Positions 1 to 11,000 are shown, counted from the stretch's first letter. The stretch is DNA of 64,000 bases from Geminicoccaceae bacterium SCSIO 64248 (GCA_029814805.1 CP122394.1:248001-312000), one strand, 5' to 3'. Notes: generated by a model from the sequence alone, not told the origin. Made by a program: numbers and translations.

Positions 1-2
1 CT

Positions 3-1391
3 TTCGCGCGGCTTTTTGTGGAGGAGGATCGCCTTATAGGCGAGCCACAGCGCGCCCTTGAGTACGCGGCTCGGCACGGACGCTTCGAAGGCGAAGGCTG
101 GCGCATCCGCAAGGTCGGCGAACGGTTCTGGGCACAGGTGCGTATTGACGCCATCCTCGGCGAAGACAAGACGCTCCTCGGCTTTGCCAAAGTCACGCGT
201 GATGTAACGGAACGCAACGAGGCGCAACAAAAGCTAGAACAGACACGAGCTGCGCTGTTCCAGTCCCAAAAGATGGAGGCCATCGGCCAACTGGCCGGCG
301 GCATCGCGCATGACTTCAATAATCTTTTGACAGTCATCACCAGCAGTCTCGAAGTTGTACGCGATCGGCTTGCTGAGGATCGTCGCACCGTTCGCCTCGT
401 CGACAATGCTCTCCAGGGCGCACAGCGGGCAGCCGCACTCACGCAGCGCATGCTCACCTTTGCGCGACGCCAGGACTTCGAGCCGGAACCGGTCGATCTG
501 TCCGGCCTCGTGCATGCATTGGCCGACCTGCTGCGAAGCTCCATGGGCTCGTCGGTGGCCCTCAGTCTCGACTTTCCTCACGATCTGCCCTGGATCCGCA
601 CCGACGCCAATCAGCTCGAGACGGCATTGCTCAATCTGGCCGTGAACGCGCGTGATGCGATGCCCGAAGGCGGCTCGGTCACAATTTCAGCCCGGCAGGC
701 AAGCGCCAATGATGGACCAAAACCGGATCTGGCGGAGGGACGCTATGTCTGCCTCGCCGTGACCGACAGCGGAGAAGGCATGGACGATGCAACGTTGGCG
801 CAAGCCATCGATCCGTTTTTCACGACCAAAGGCGTCAGCCATGGGACGGGCTTGGGCCTGCCGATGGTGCACGGCATTGCGGAGCAATCCGGCGGCCGCC
901 TCGTCCTGAAAAGCCGGAAGGGTCACGGTACGACTGCGGAGCTTTGGCTTCCGGTCGCCCATGCCAACTCGGAGGACGTTCCAGCCGCTACCCAGGCGAT
1001 GCCATCTCTTGCGGAAGACGATCCTGTCCGGCTCGTCATTGCCCTGGTCGAGGACGACGCGCTGATCCTGATGAACGCGACGGATATGCTGGAGGAGCTT
1101 GGGCACGTTGTCTTGCCCGCTCCTTCCGGCGCAGACGCGCTCGAGATCCTCAAGGGCGGGAGAAAGGTTGACCTTGTAATCACCGATCAGGCCATGCCGC
1201 ATATGACAGGGGAGCGGTTGACCGCTGCGATCCGGGCGGAATGGCCCACCATGCCGATCGTCTTGGTGACATGCTACGGCGAAGTCGTACACAACGTCGA
1301 GCCTAACGTGACGCGCCTCGACAAGCCATTCGACACGGCCGCGCTTCAAGTCGCCATCGAACGTGCGGTTCGCTTGCAATCTTCCATCTGA
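3..1391 (+). CDS. Hybrid sensor histidine kinase with C-terminal receiver (5' end cut by window)
   Basis: The reading frame is open from the first bases, and the sequence before the first possible start (GTG at 18) continues a typical PAS-domain end, so the gene begins outside the window. Counting from codon 18, the end of the PAS/PAC domain covers residues 1-70, the H-box (GGIAHDFNNLLT) puts the phospho-accepting His near 98, and the ATPase domain shows a G1 box (DSGEGMDD) and a G2 box (GTGLGLP). A receiver domain fills about 343-457 with the acidic pair near 346, the phospho-Asp in VITDQAMP near 390 and the Lys in LDKPF. The kinase should autophosphorylate and pass phosphate to its own receiver. 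There is no DNA-binding output, so it probably acts through a separate partner. No regulator gene follows; the next unit is an IS element. Confidence 0.9.
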   Translation, partial: FARLFVEEDRLIGEPQRALEYAARHGRFEGEGWRIRKVGERFWAQVRIDAILGEDKTLLGFAKVTRDVTERNEAQQKLEQTRAALFQSQKMEAIGQLAGGIAHDFNNLLTVITSSLEVVRDRLAEDRRTVRLVDNALQGAQRAAALTQRMLTFARRQDFEPEPVDLSGLVHALADLLRSSMGSSVALSLDFPHDLPWIRTDANQLETALLNLAVNARDAMPEGGSVTISARQASANDGPKPDLAEGRYVCLAVTDSGEGMDDATLAQAIDPFFTTKGVSHGTGLGLPMVHGIAEQSGGRLVLKSRKGHGTTAELWLPVAHANSEDVPAATQAMPSLAEDDPVRLVIALVEDDALILMNATDMLEELGHVVLPAPSGADALEILKGGRKVDLVITDQAMPHMTGERLTAAIRAEWPTMPIVLVTCYGEVVHNVEPNVTRLDKPFDTAALQVAIERAVRLQSSI

Positions 1392-1560
1392 GGCCGTGCA
1401 CAGATGACAAACCGGTCGCAGAGCGGTGGGCAACGTCGCCCGACTGAAAATCTCCGCCCTGCCCTTGTCCGGGCTCAGGGGCTGGACTGCGCCCGTTGAG
1501 GCGGACAGCGTGACGGTGAGCGATTGACCGGAGAGCCGGGCTTTCGAAGGATGAAAGCCC

Positions 1561-1911
1561 ATGGCCCGACACCGCACTCACAGCATCGAGTTCAAGCGCC
1601 AGGTGGCGCAGGATGACATGGCTGGGGAGACGCTCCATAGCCTCGCCCGTCGACATGACCTGTCGCGCAACCTGATCCGCATCTGGATCCAGAAGTTCGA
1701 GGCCGGTGCCTTCGACGACGAGGCGGCGGCCGCCGATACGATCGAAGCCTACGAGAGGCGCATCGCCGCGCTGGAGCGGCTCGTTGGCAGGCAGGCTCTG
1801 GAGATCGAGTTCCTAAAGGGGGCTCTGAAGCACGGACCGCGGCCGAGAAACGCGACTACATCCGTCGTCACCGGCCCCACGGCATCTGCGTCGCAGAAGG
1901 ATGTCGGCTGA
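1561..1911 (+). CDS. IS3-family transposase OrfA
   Basis: A 116-residue protein with an N-terminal helix-turn-helix of the IS3 OrfA type (residues 5-45, ending RIWIQKFE). A heptad-rich helix follows (about 60-90, [23 protein letters not shown]), the leucine-zipper multimerisation segment of the family. The stop overlaps the OrfB start by one base (TGATG). It probably works both alone as an end-binding regulator and as the N-terminal half of a frameshifted OrfAB transposase. The last 25 residues are low in conserved features, as expected beyond the frameshift point. Confidence 0.88.
   Translation: MARHRTHSIEFKRQVAQDDMAGETLHSLARRHDLSRNLIRIWIQKFEAGAFDDEAAAADTIEAYERRIAALERLVGRQALEIEFLKGALKHGPRPRNATTSVVTGPTASASQKDVG
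1815..1821 (+). promoter_or_regulatory. Programmed -1 frameshift heptamer (A AAG GGG)
   Basis: In OrfA frame the codons around 1813-1821 read CTA AAG GGG, giving the slippery pattern X XXY YYZ = A AAG GGG. The OrfB frame is -1 relative to OrfA. It is open upstream of its ATG and encodes family-typical sequence ([20 protein letters not shown]) from before the slip point onward. That agrees with an OrfAB fusion made by slippage here, as known for IS3 elements. Whether slippage occurs is inferred. Confidence 0.65.
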
Positions 1912-2708
1912 TGGGGATCGCGCGCTCGACCTATTACGACAGGCCGGCCATCAGCGTCGACGACACGGCGCTCGTCGAGACGATGGCGTCGATCTCCGAG
2001 AGCTTCGAAGCCTATGGCTACCGCCGGATGCAGGCCGCGTTGCGGCACCGCGGCTTTGTCGTGAACCACAAAAAGATACGGCGCCTGATGCGCGAGCATG
2101 ATCTGCAACTCCGCCGGCGCAGGCGCTACGTCGCCACGACCGATGGCGATCATGACCTGCCGATCTTCCCGAACCTGGCAAAGGGCATGATCCCGGACGG
2201 GCTGAACCAGCTCTGGGTGGCCGACATCACCTATGTCGCGGTCACCGCCGGCTTCGTCTACGTTGCCGTCATCCTCGACGCCTGGTCGCGCAGGGTCGTC
2301 GGTTATGCCATCGGCCGCTCGATCGACGTCAGGCTGACGCTCGCTGCCCTGCGCTCGGCCATCGAAAGCCGAAAACCGCTGCCCGGCTGCGTCCATCACA
2401 CGGACCGTGGGTCGCAATACGCGGCTGGACGCTACCGGCAGGCTCTCGCCGAACATGGTCTCGTCGGATCGATGGGGCGTCGCGGCAACCCGTACGACAA
2501 CGCCAAGGCCGAGAGCTTCATGAAGACGCTCAAGGTCGAGGCCGTCTATCCCATGGCCTACGAGACCTTCGAGGACGTCGCTACCGACCTTCCACGCTTC
2601 ATCGATCAGGTCTACAACGCCAGCCGACTGCACTCCGCGCTCGGCTATCTCAGCCCTCAGCAGTTCGAGGATCAACACGCCCGGCTAACGGTCAAAACCG
2701 CCGCCTGA
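1911..2708 (+). CDS. IS3-family transposase OrfB (DDE integrase core)
   Basis: A 265-residue catalytic half of the IS3 transposase. The N-terminal HTH_21 region ([23 protein letters not shown]) is followed by an rve integrase core with the DDE acids in [15 protein letters not shown] and [12 protein letters not shown]. The C-terminal segment [14 protein letters not shown] is also standard. All catalytic residues are present and no stops interrupt it, so it looks active. The functional protein is most likely the OrfAB fusion made at 1815-1821; the ATG at 1911 would lack the first part of the OrfB domain. Confidence 0.9.
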   Translation: MGIARSTYYDRPAISVDDTALVETMASISESFEAYGYRRMQAALRHRGFVVNHKKIRRLMREHDLQLRRRRRYVATTDGDHDLPIFPNLAKGMIPDGLNQLWVADITYVAVTAGFVYVAVILDAWSRRVVGYAIGRSIDVRLTLAALRSAIESRKPLPGCVHHTDRGSQYAAGRYRQALAEHGLVGSMGRRGNPYDNAKAESFMKTLKVEAVYPMAYETFEDVATDLPRFIDQVYNASRLHSALGYLSPQQFEDQHARLTVKTAA

Positions 2709-2738
2709 TCCTGTCTACCCCCAGGGGCGCATTCCAAG

Positions 2739-2969
2739 TCTAGCGTCATCGCCCTCCGCCATCACTGGAACACCGGCTCAATCCTGACCCTGCACAACTT
2801 GGCCGATCGCTCGATCGATGTCCCCCTTGACATCGAAGGCGACATTGCACAGGCCAAGCCGATCCTATGCGACGAGCGCACGACGCCGCCATTACGCGCC
2901 GACAAGCCGGTTCACGTTGGCGCCTACGGCTATTGCTGGCTTGAGTTGCAGGCAGCCAAATATCTTTAA
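2739..2969 (+). pseudogene. C-terminal remnant of a GH13 alpha-amylase/trehalose-synthase-like enzyme
   Basis: Directly after the IS right end, an open frame without a start encodes about 76 residues to a TAA at 2967. It includes VIALRHHWNTGSILTLHNLA, then a stretch of beta-strand type, and ends GAYGYCWLELQ. This matches the C-terminal beta-sandwich of trehalose-synthase-like GH13 proteins common in Rhizobiales, where a phrase like EGYGYRWYRV closes the protein. Everything upstream, including the catalytic barrel, is missing and replaced by the IS. The family assignment is from remembered pattern, so moderately sure. Confidence 0.6.
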
Positions 2970-3130
2970 GCTTGTAGCCACGTTTGAGGAGCAGGCCGCC
3001 CTTGAGGATTCATGGGCCACAGACGAACACATGGCTCGTTCTAGGGTATTCGGGGCAGGTTCTTCTGCGCACTCGGTACGTCCGTGCTTCCGCCTCCTGC
3101 ACCGATCTACGCCATGAGTGTGCCATCAGC

Positions 3131-3708
3131 CGGCGCCATACCGAGGGTCGACCGTGAAGAACTGCATGTCATCACCGATTGGCTAGCCACCCAAATCGAA
3201 GTCGGTGACGCGTTCAGCGCACCGTCGTCATAACGCCAGATCTCCATCGCGGCCACGTCGTGATCAGCGGTGAAGTAAATCGTGCCGTTTCGTCATGCGG
3301 ATCAGATATCCGCGTCGCCGTTCGTGCCTTCGCCCGGGAAGTACACGGTGTCGCCGTAGGGCGTCAGCGCGTTGAAGTCGACTTCAGCGGAAGAAGGCGT
3401 GGTGATCTGGTCCATGACAACGACTGAATCGATGAGGTCGACTACACCGTTCGGCTGGATGCGCCACTAATGGCGCTAGTTGGTCGAATAGTCCTCCTCC
3501 TCCGTGAAGAACACCATGTCGCCGATCTGATCGAACGCACTGAATTTGTCAATCCGCTCACCCGTATCGCTGCCGACTACCTTCTCGGTCGCGCCGGCGG
3601 TCCTTGGATCGTCATCTCGACGCTGGCATGGGCGACCGAGCCGCCGGGATCACGGATCGTGTATTGCCGGGTCTCCGTCGCGGCCTCGCCTGGCGCCAGG
3701 TCGTCATA
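3131..3708 (-). pseudogene. Decayed secreted repeat protein (VCBS plus ELWxxDGT-like repeats)
   Basis: No intact gene lies between 2970 and 3870, but the minus strand holds recognisable protein repeats interrupted by stops and shifts. Reading from 3708 downward, a VCBS-type end (DDLAPGEAATETRQYTIRDP) is followed after one frameshift by DQIGDMVFFTEEEDYST. In-frame TAG codons come next, then YGDTVYFPGEGTNGDADI, a TGA, GTIYFTADHDVAAMEIWRYD, and after another shift DDMQFFTVDPRYG. Each unit resembles the beta-propeller-like ELWxxDGT repeat of calcium-binding exoproteins. At least four stops and two shifts make it a clear pseudogene. The original length cannot be seen. Confidence 0.55.
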
Positions 3709-3870
3709 GGCGCGTCAAGGCAGTCGTGGGAGGGCGCACGTCGTCGCCCAGACACGTCAGCCCCTTTTGATTGGAACACTTCCAGAGCCATGGACTTTCC
3801 ATGGCAGCGGGCATCCACACCGGCCTGCCAGACGACCGTCGACGCCATTTCATCGCGAGGAGCCGGCACA

Positions 3871-4392
3871 ATGGCAACGACCGCCATGAGCGGCGAGGCT
3901 GCGGACACCGCCCGCATTGCGATCCGTCTCACGATCAACGGCGCTCCGCGCGAGGTCGAGGTGACGCCCTGGATGACCCTTCTGGACCTGCTGCGCGAAA
4001 GACTCGGCCTGACTGGCACGAAGAAGGGCTGCGATCACGGCCAGTGCGGCGCGTGCACGGTCCTGCTTGACGGCCGGCGCATCAACGCCTGCCTGGCGCT
4101 CGCCGTGAGCAAGGACGGATCCGAGGTCACCACGATCGAGGGTCTGTCCGGGGCGAACGGAGCGCTGCACCCGATGCAGGAGGCCTTCATTGAGCACGAC
4201 GCGTTCCAGTGCGGCTACTGCACGCCCGGCCAGATCTGTTCGGCGGTCGGTCTTCTCGGTGAGGGGCGCGCGCGCAACCGGGACGAGATCCGCGAGCAGA
4301 TGAGCGGCAATCTCTGCCGTTGCGGCGCTTACCCGAACATCGTCGACGCGATCGAGGACGTGCTTCACGTGAAAGCGGAGGCGGCGGAATGA
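3871..4392 (+). CDS. paoA: Aldehyde oxidoreductase, [2Fe-2S] subunit (PaoA-like)
   Basis: Small iron-sulfur subunit of a xanthine-oxidase-family molybdenum enzyme; it passes electrons from the Mo centre toward the FAD subunit. Visible ligands: the plant-ferredoxin-type site ([10 protein letters not shown], then a Cys in INACLAL) and the second cluster ([10 protein letters not shown] and [10 protein letters not shown]). I chose ATG 3871, preceded by GAGG, because the ferredoxin fold begins about 20 residues later; the frame is open further upstream but only over decayed DNA. No twin-arginine signal is present, unlike E. coli PaoA, so the complex is probably cytoplasmic. The stop overlaps the next start (ATGA), showing an operon. 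Confidence 0.85.
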   Translation: MATTAMSGEAADTARIAIRLTINGAPREVEVTPWMTLLDLLRERLGLTGTKKGCDHGQCGACTVLLDGRRINACLALAVSKDGSEVTTIEGLSGANGALHPMQEAFIEHDAFQCGYCTPGQICSAVGLLGEGRARNRDEIREQMSGNLCRCGAYPNIVDAIEDVLHVKAEAAE

Positions 4393-5408
4393 ACCGGTAT
4401 GGCTATGAGCGTGTCACGGATGTCGCCGAAGCGGTGCAGGCAATGGCGGCGGATCCGTCCGCCCGCTTCATCGCCGGCGGCACGAACCTCGTCGACCTCC
4501 TGAAATACGACGTCGAGAAGCCGGGCCGGCTGATCGACATCAGCCGCGTGCCGGGATTGGACGCGATCGAGGAGACGGAGAAAGGCGGGCTCCGGATCGG
4601 CGCCTTGGTCAGCAACAGCCAAATCGCCTACGATCCGCGCGTCGAGCAGCATTATCCCATGCTGGCGAGCGCGATCCTAGCTGGAGCCTCCGCGCAGCTG
4701 CGCAACGCCGCGACGACGGGCGGCAACCTGCTTCAGCGGACGCGCTGCTACTATTTTTACGACCCGGATACGCCCTGCAACAAGCGCGAGCCCGGCACGG
4801 GATGCCCGGCGAAGGACGGGCTCAACCGCATTCACGCGATCCTCGGCACGAGCGAGCATTGCATCGCCGCCCACCCGTCGGACATGTGCGTCGCGCTGGC
4901 GGCGCTGGACGCGGTTGTGCACGTCGTTGGCACCAAGGGTGAGCGTGCCATTGCCTTCGAAGACTTTCACCGCTTGCCCGGCGACCGGCCCGAGCGGGAC
5001 ACCACGCTTGCCCACGACGAGATGGTCGTGGCGGTCGAGCTGCCACCCGACGGATTCGCGGCGAACCACACATATCTGAAGCTGCGTGACCGGCTGTCCT
5101 ACGCTTTCGCGCTGGTCTCCGTGGCTGCCGCGCTCGAGCTCGACGGCCAGCGCATCCGCCGCGCGCGAATGGCGCTCGGCGGGGTAGCACATAAGCCCTG
5201 GCGCCGGACCGAGATCGAGGACGCTCTCGTCGGCACGGAAGCAGGCGCGGACGCCTTCGAGCGGGCCGCCTCCGGCCTTCTTGAGGGGGCGGTTGGCTAC
5301 AGCCACAACACCTTCAAGATCGATCTGGCGAAACGCGCCATCGTGCGCGCGCTCGGCCAGGCGGCGGCCGGCCGGCCCCAATCCCAGGTCGACAAGCGCA
5401 TTGCCTAG
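4389..5408 (+). CDS. paoB: Aldehyde oxidoreductase, FAD-binding subunit (PaoB-like)
   Basis: A 339-residue FAD subunit (CO-dehydrogenase medium-chain type). The N-terminal FAD motif [15 protein letters not shown] is followed by [16 protein letters not shown] and an insertion with four Cys (TRCYYF, TPCNKR, TGCPAK, SEHC). As in PaoB, that insertion is expected to carry an extra [4Fe-4S] cluster. This separates it from plain xanthine dehydrogenase. Start ATG 4389 overlaps the previous stop by four bases; the frame runs upstream to 4320 only as a shadow of paoA. It should take electrons from PaoA and reduce an external acceptor. Confidence 0.86.
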   Translation: MNRYGYERVTDVAEAVQAMAADPSARFIAGGTNLVDLLKYDVEKPGRLIDISRVPGLDAIEETEKGGLRIGALVSNSQIAYDPRVEQHYPMLASAILAGASAQLRNAATTGGNLLQRTRCYYFYDPDTPCNKREPGTGCPAKDGLNRIHAILGTSEHCIAAHPSDMCVALAALDAVVHVVGTKGERAIAFEDFHRLPGDRPERDTTLAHDEMVVAVELPPDGFAANHTYLKLRDRLSYAFALVSVAAALELDGQRIRRARMALGGVAHKPWRRTEIEDALVGTEAGADAFERAASGLLEGAVGYSHNTFKIDLAKRAIVRALGQAAAGRPQSQVDKRIA

Positions 5409-5417
5409 GAAGTCGTC

Positions 5418-7649
5418 ATGTCCGACACCACCACCTATATCGGCACGCCACGCAGCCGGGTCGACGGGCAGGCCAAGGTCTGCGGCACCGCCCGTTACGC
5501 CGGCGAGTTCGGCATCGACGGCCTGCTGCACGGCTACGTCGTCTCCAGTTCCGTCGCTCGCGGCCGGATCGTCGCGATCGACGCGCAGGCGGCCGAGGCG
5601 ATGCCGGGCGTCGTCAAGGTGTTCACCCACGCCAACCGCCCCGAGGTCGCCGGCACCGACGCGGCCTTCCAGGACGAGGTCCATCCGCCGGGCTCGCCGT
5701 TCCGTCCGTTCTTCAACGACCGCATCCTCTATAGCGGCCAGCCGGTCGCCCTGGTGGTCGGCGAAAGCTTCGAGGCGGCGCGGGATGGCGCGTCGCTCAT
5801 TCGCGTCTCCTACGACCAGGAGCCGCACGAGACCGACGTCAAGCGTCGGCGCGGTGAGGCCTACGACCCTCCGGAGAAACGCAACGGCATCCCCCCGCCG
5901 CCGCCGCCGAAGGGCGATGTCGACGGTGCGCTGGCAACCGCCGCGGCCCGGATCGAGCACGAGTACCGAATCTCAAGTGAGCATCACAATCCGATGGAGC
6001 CCCACGCGACGACCGTGTTCTGGGACGGCGGCGGCGCCATCACGGTGCATGACAAGATCCAGGGCGTCCTTAACAGCCAGACCTATATCACCAATGTGTT
6101 CGGGTTGCCGGCCGACAAGGTCCGCGTCCTCTCGCCTTATGTCGGCGGCGCGTTCGGCTCGGGCCTACGCCCGCAATACCAGCTGTTCCTGGCGGTCATG
6201 GCGGCGCTGGAGCTTCAACGCTCCGTCCGGGTCGTGCTGACGCGCGACCAGATGTTCACCTTCGGCTACCGTCCGGAGACAATCAACACGGTCACGCTCG
6301 GCGCCGACGCGAGCGGCAAGCTGCAGGCGTTGCGGCACGAGGCTATCGCGGCGACCTCGACGTTCGAGGACTACCAGGAGCCGGTCGTGAACTGGTCGGG
6401 CATGCTCTACGCCTGTGATAACGTCGAGCTCGGCTATCGGATTGCCAAGGTCGACACGTACACGCCGGCCGACATGCGCGCGCCTGGTGCCCCGCTCGGT
6501 CTGTTTGCCCTCGAATCCGCGATGGACGAGTTGGCCTACGCGCTCGGCATGGACCCGCTGGAACTGCGCCTGGTCAACTACGCGGAGCGGGACGGCAACG
6601 AGGGCAAGCCCTTCGCGAGCAAGGCGTTGCGCGAGGCCTACCGCCTGGGCGCGGAGCGCTTCGGCTGGTCCAGGCGCCAAGCGGAGCCGCGCTCGATGCG
6701 CGCCGGGCGCGAGTTGATCGGCTGGGGCATGGCGTCCGGTGCCTGGGAAGCCATGATGATGCCGACCACAGCGCGGGCCGTCCTGACCGCCGACGGCAAG
6801 CTCGAGGTCGGCACGGCCAGCGCGGATATCGGCACCGGCACCTACACGATCCTGACCCAGATCGCCGCCGATGCGCTCGGGCTGCCGATGAGCGACGTGA
6901 CCGCCCACCTGGGCGACTCCAAATTGCCGAAGTCGCCAGTCGAAGGCGGATCGTGGGGAGCGGCCTCGGCCGGCAACGCGGTGCGGGTCGTGTGCGAGAA
7001 GCTGCGCGCGACGCTTCTGGACATGGCACGATCGGCCGAGCACTCGCCGCTGGCCAATGTCCCGGTCGAGCGGATCGTCGTTCGGGGAGGACGGATTGAG
7101 CGGGCCGACGACGCGTCGCGATTCGTCGCGATCGCCGATGCGCTGCGCGGGGCAGGCATCGACCGGATCGAAGAGGAGGAGACGTCGGAGCCCGATGCGG
7201 AAGCACAGGAAAAGTTGGCGTCCTACACGCATTCCGCCGTGTTCGCCGAGGTTCGGGTCGACGAGGATCTGGGCGTCATCCGGGTCACCCGCGTCGTCGA
7301 TGCCGTTGCCGCCGGCAGGATCCTCAACCCGAAGACGGCGCGCAGCCAGATCATCGGCGGCGTCACCTTCGGCATCGGCATGGCGCTGGCCGAGGAGAGC
7401 ATGACCGACCACACGTTCGGCCGGTTCATGAACCATAACCTTGCCGAGTACCACATACCCGTGAACGCCGATATTCACGACATCGAGGTCGTCTTTGTCG
7501 ACGAGACGGACACGACCAATGCGCTGGGCGTCAAGGGTCTGGGCGAGATCGGCGTCGTCGGGACGGCAGCCGCGATCGCCAACGCCATTTATCACGCCAC
7601 GGGCAAGCGCGTGCGCGACCTGCCGATCACGATCGACCGGCTGCTCTAG
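5418..7649 (+). CDS. paoC: Aldehyde oxidoreductase, molybdopterin-binding subunit (PaoC-like)
   Basis: A 743-residue large subunit of the xanthine-oxidase family, about the PaoC length. It binds the molybdenum cofactor and oxidises aldehydes (aromatic ones in the E. coli homologue). Visible features: an N-terminal small domain (IGTPRSRVDGQAKVCGTARY), cofactor-contact sequences EPHATTVFW and GGAFGSGLR, and the C-terminal catalytic Glu in KGLGEIGVVG. It starts 9 bases after paoB with an upstream GGAAG. No cofactor-insertion chaperone (PaoD/XdhC type) follows, so maturation must use a gene elsewhere. Substrate cannot be read from sequence; the nearby formaldehyde dehydrogenase hints at shared aldehyde detoxification, an inference only. 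Confidence 0.87.
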   Translation: MSDTTTYIGTPRSRVDGQAKVCGTARYAGEFGIDGLLHGYVVSSSVARGRIVAIDAQAAEAMPGVVKVFTHANRPEVAGTDAAFQDEVHPPGSPFRPFFNDRILYSGQPVALVVGESFEAARDGASLIRVSYDQEPHETDVKRRRGEAYDPPEKRNGIPPPPPPKGDVDGALATAAARIEHEYRISSEHHNPMEPHATTVFWDGGGAITVHDKIQGVLNSQTYITNVFGLPADKVRVLSPYVGGAFGSGLRPQYQLFLAVMAALELQRSVRVVLTRDQMFTFGYRPETINTVTLGADASGKLQALRHEAIAATSTFEDYQEPVVNWSGMLYACDNVELGYRIAKVDTYTPADMRAPGAPLGLFALESAMDELAYALGMDPLELRLVNYAERDGNEGKPFASKALREAYRLGAERFGWSRRQAEPRSMRAGRELIGWGMASGAWEAMMMPTTARAVLTADGKLEVGTASADIGTGTYTILTQIAADALGLPMSDVTAHLGDSKLPKSPVEGGSWGAASAGNAVRVVCEKLRATLLDMARSAEHSPLANVPVERIVVRGGRIERADDASRFVAIADALRGAGIDRIEEEETSEPDAEAQEKLASYTHSAVFAEVRVDEDLGVIRVTRVVDAVAAGRILNPKTARSQIIGGVTFGIGMALAEESMTDHTFGRFMNHNLAEYHIPVNADIHDIEVVFVDETDTTNALGVKGLGEIGVVGTAAAIANAIYHATGKRVRDLPITIDRLL

Positions 7650-8026
7650 CTGGAACGTGCTTCCTGTCGTGTCCGATGATGACGAGGGCTGTTCCGGGTA
7701 TTGGGCGCGAAGACGTGTCGGTCGTTGCCCCGCCGCTTCCTACGTGTCGTCGATTGCCGCGTGACGTGTCACGAACGCGGTCAGAGCGTTTGATTGCCTC
7801 GGTCGGCATGGTCCGGGGGCGTAGGCGGCGTCCGGATAGGACTCGTAACTCGTTCACGCCGATCTAGGTCACCTGCCGACAGCGACCTGGTCTCGGGGCA
7901 GGTTGATTGACGGCCCCGAGCGACGATCCGTTGCGGCTGCCGTCCTTGCAGGGAAGGTCTATGCGGGGTTAGCTGCATTCCTGGCTGGCCGGTGAGCCGG
8001 CCCGCCGCGCACAGGTGGGAGCGTCG
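7650..8026 (+). other. Intergenic, no gene seen; leader of the kinase gene
   Basis: About 375 bases without a convincing coding frame between the paoABC operon and the kinase gene. The only clear signal is AGGTGGGA at 8013-8020, a ribosome-binding site placed seven bases before ATG 8027. No strong hairpin followed by a T run was seen after paoC. Confidence 0.5.
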
Positions 8027-11000
8027 ATGACTTCGGATCACCAGCCCGATCCCGCCATCGTCGGAATCGGCGCCTCGGCCGGCGGCGTAGCGGTGCTGCA
8101 GCAACTGTTCGAAATGCTGCCGACCGACACGGGCGCCGCCTTTGTCGTCATCCTTCATCTTGACCCGACCAAGCCGAGCGAACTCAGCAACGTATTGGCC
8201 CAACGGACGTCCATGCCCGTCCAACAGGTCGAGACGGAATTCGACCTGGTCGCGAACCACGTCTACGTCATTCCGCCCGATCGCCGGCTCAGCCTTGCCG
8301 ACCACCGGGTGTCCGCCTTGCCGTTCGACGAGGCGCGCAACCAGCGTCACCCGATCGATCTCTTCTTCCGGTCCGTTGCCGAACATCACAACGACAGCAT
8401 CGCCGTCGTCCTGAGCGGCGGCGGCTCGGACGGCGCCATCGGCATACGCGCGGTCAAGGAGGCGGGCGGCTTCGTCCTGGTCCAGGATCCGAACGATGCC
8501 GAATTCGCGTCGATGCCGCGCAGCGCCATCGCGACGGAGATGGCAGATGTCGTCCTGCCGCTGAATGGCTTGGCCGAGAGGCTGACCGATCTGCTTCGCG
8601 GCACCGGCAAAGCCGATCATCTCAAGGAGCAGGACGGCGACGAGATCGTGATGCGCCGCATCCTCGCGCACCTGCATAAGGCCAACGGTCACGACTTCAG
8701 CAAGTACAAGAGAGCGACGATCCGCCGAAGGATCGTTCGCCGCATGCAGATCACCCACAGCGCGACCCTCGACGCGTACCACCGCTATCTCCTGCGCAAC
8801 GTCGAAGAGGCGCAATCGCTCTTCAAAGACTTCCTGATCACGGTCACGGCGTTTTTCCGCGATCGGGAAAGTTATGCGGCGCTCGAACGGCAGGTGATAC
8901 CGAAGCTGTTCGAAACGGAGGGCAATGCGCCGATCCGCATCTGGGTGCCGGGATGCGCCACCGGCGAGGAGGCCTATTCGCTGGGTATTCTCCTGCTTGA
9001 GGAAGCGACGCGACAGGAGGCCCAGCAGGAGATCCAGATCTTCGGATCGGACCTCGATCCAGGCGCGCTGGCGATCGCACGCGAAGGCCGGTTTCCCCTC
9101 GCGATCGAGGCGGACGTCAGCGAAGAGCGCCTGGCACGCTTTTTCATTCGTGAAGGGGATCACTACCGGGTACGGCGCGAGCTGCGCGACATCCTGCTGT
9201 TCGCGAGCCACAGCCTGATCAAGGACCCGCCGTTTTCCAGGCTCGATCTCATCTCCTGTCGAAATCTGCTGATCTATCTCGATCGCGAGGCGCAGGCGCA
9301 GGTTTGCGCGATCTTTCACTATGGATTGAGATCAGCGGGTTATCTGTTTCTCGGTGCTGCCGAGCACGCCGAGCAGCCAAGCCACCTGTTTCAGACACTC
9401 GATCGCAAGGCGAAGATCTACAGCGCCGTGCGGGGCCGGCAGTCCGAGCCACCGACCTTGCCGATGCGCGTCAGTCTGCCCGAGGTCCCGATACCCCGGC
9501 CGAGCGCGCCGCCGCAAACGTCCAGCGAGTTCCAGATCCACCGGCAGGCTCTGGAGGATCTTGCGCCTCCAAGCATCCTGGTCGACCACACGCATCGCGT
9601 CCTGCATCTGTCGCCGACGGCCGGCCGCTATCTGCAGCCGGCGGGAGGCCCGTTCTCTGCTGATGTCATCGACCTCGCACGACGTGAGTTCCAGTTCGAC
9701 TTGCGCGCTGCTCTGCATCGCGTGTTCGAGCGCGGCGAGGCGACCCTCTCGGTCCGAACGGCGGTGCAATTCAACGGGACGCCGCACTGGGTCTATTTTC
9801 AGGTGCGGCCGGTCCGGCCCGAGCGTGACGAACCGATCCGTCATGCGCTGATCCTGTTTGTCGAGGGTGATGCCGCCGAGGCGGACGCGTCCACGCCGGG
9901 TCAGGCGGTGAACGATGGGGAAGGCGCGGATCGGATCCGGCGGCTCGAGGAGGAGTTGCATCTCACCCACGCACGGCTCCAGTCGGTTCGCCAGGAGGCG
10001 ACCAGCGCGACCGAGGAACTGCGTGCAGCCAACGAAGAACTGCAGTCGATCAATGAGGAATATCGGTCGACCAGCGAAGAGCTCGAGACCAGCAAGGAAG
10101 AGCTGCAGTCGATCAATGAAGAGCTGCAGACCGTGAACCACGAGCTTCAACTCAAGCTTGAGACGATCTCGCGCGCGCACAACGATTTGCAGAATCTGAT
10201 GGCGGCCGCCGACTACGGCACGCTGTTCCTCGACGCAGAGTTGCAGATCAAACGGTTCACGCCCCGTTTGACCAGTCTGTTCAACATCACGCAGAGCGAC
10301 ATCGGCCGGTCGATCACCGACTTCACGCACCATCTGCATTATGACGGACTCCCGGATCAGGCGCGCGAGGTGCTTCGGGAGCTTGTGCCGGTCGAGCATG
10401 AAGTCGAAGACCGACGTGGCCGATGGTACCTCGTACGCCTCCGACCGTATCGGACGACGGACGATATGATTGATGGCGTCGTCGCCACCTTCGTCGACAT
10501 CACGGAACGACGCAAAATTGAGGAAGCGCTGCGTGAGAGCGAGGAGCGCCTGCAACGCCAGACGCGTCTTGTCGAACTGTCGCGTTCACCGATCTTCGCC
10601 TGGGACTTCGATGGCGGCATCATCGAGTGGAACCGCGGCAGCGAGGAACTCTATGGCTACGGCCATGACGAGGTCCTGGGACAGAACAAGCTGCAACTTC
10701 TGCGCACGAAGGTCCCTGGTTCATCCTTCGAGGCGCTCCGGCAGGGCCTGCGCGACAACGGCATGTGGCACGGCGAAGTCGAGCATCGGACGAAGGATGG
10801 CCGGACCCTGATCGTCGAAAGCCATCTCGAGCTCGTCACCATGGGTCACCATCGACTGGTTCTCGAGAGCACGCGCGACATCACCGACCAGAAGCGGTGG
10901 GCCGAGCAGCAGAAGCTCCTGCTCAACGAGCTCAGCCACCGGGTCAAGAACATCCTGACGGTCGTTGTCGCGCTTTCACGGCAGACCTTTCGGCCGCTCG

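Larger units (their letters stand above)
1483..2736 (+). mobile_element. IS3-family insertion sequence, complete
   Basis: The element holds two overlapping transposase frames between imperfect terminal inverted repeats. The left end starts TGGACTGCGCCC at 1483. The right end, read inward on the minus strand from 2736, starts TGGAATGCGCCC; about 18 of the first 25 bases match. The 1254-bp length is usual for IS3. Bases next to the ends (ggggc on the left, agtct on the right) do not form an obvious target duplication, so the left flank may have rearranged after insertion. The right end abuts the C-terminal coding remnant of a GH13 enzyme, so the element, or a deletion at its edge, truncated that gene. 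Confidence 0.85.

Noticed and set aside
6165-7595. Long minus-strand frame opposite paoC
   Set aside because: Shadow of a conserved molybdoenzyme gene; composition typical of antisense GC-rich DNA.
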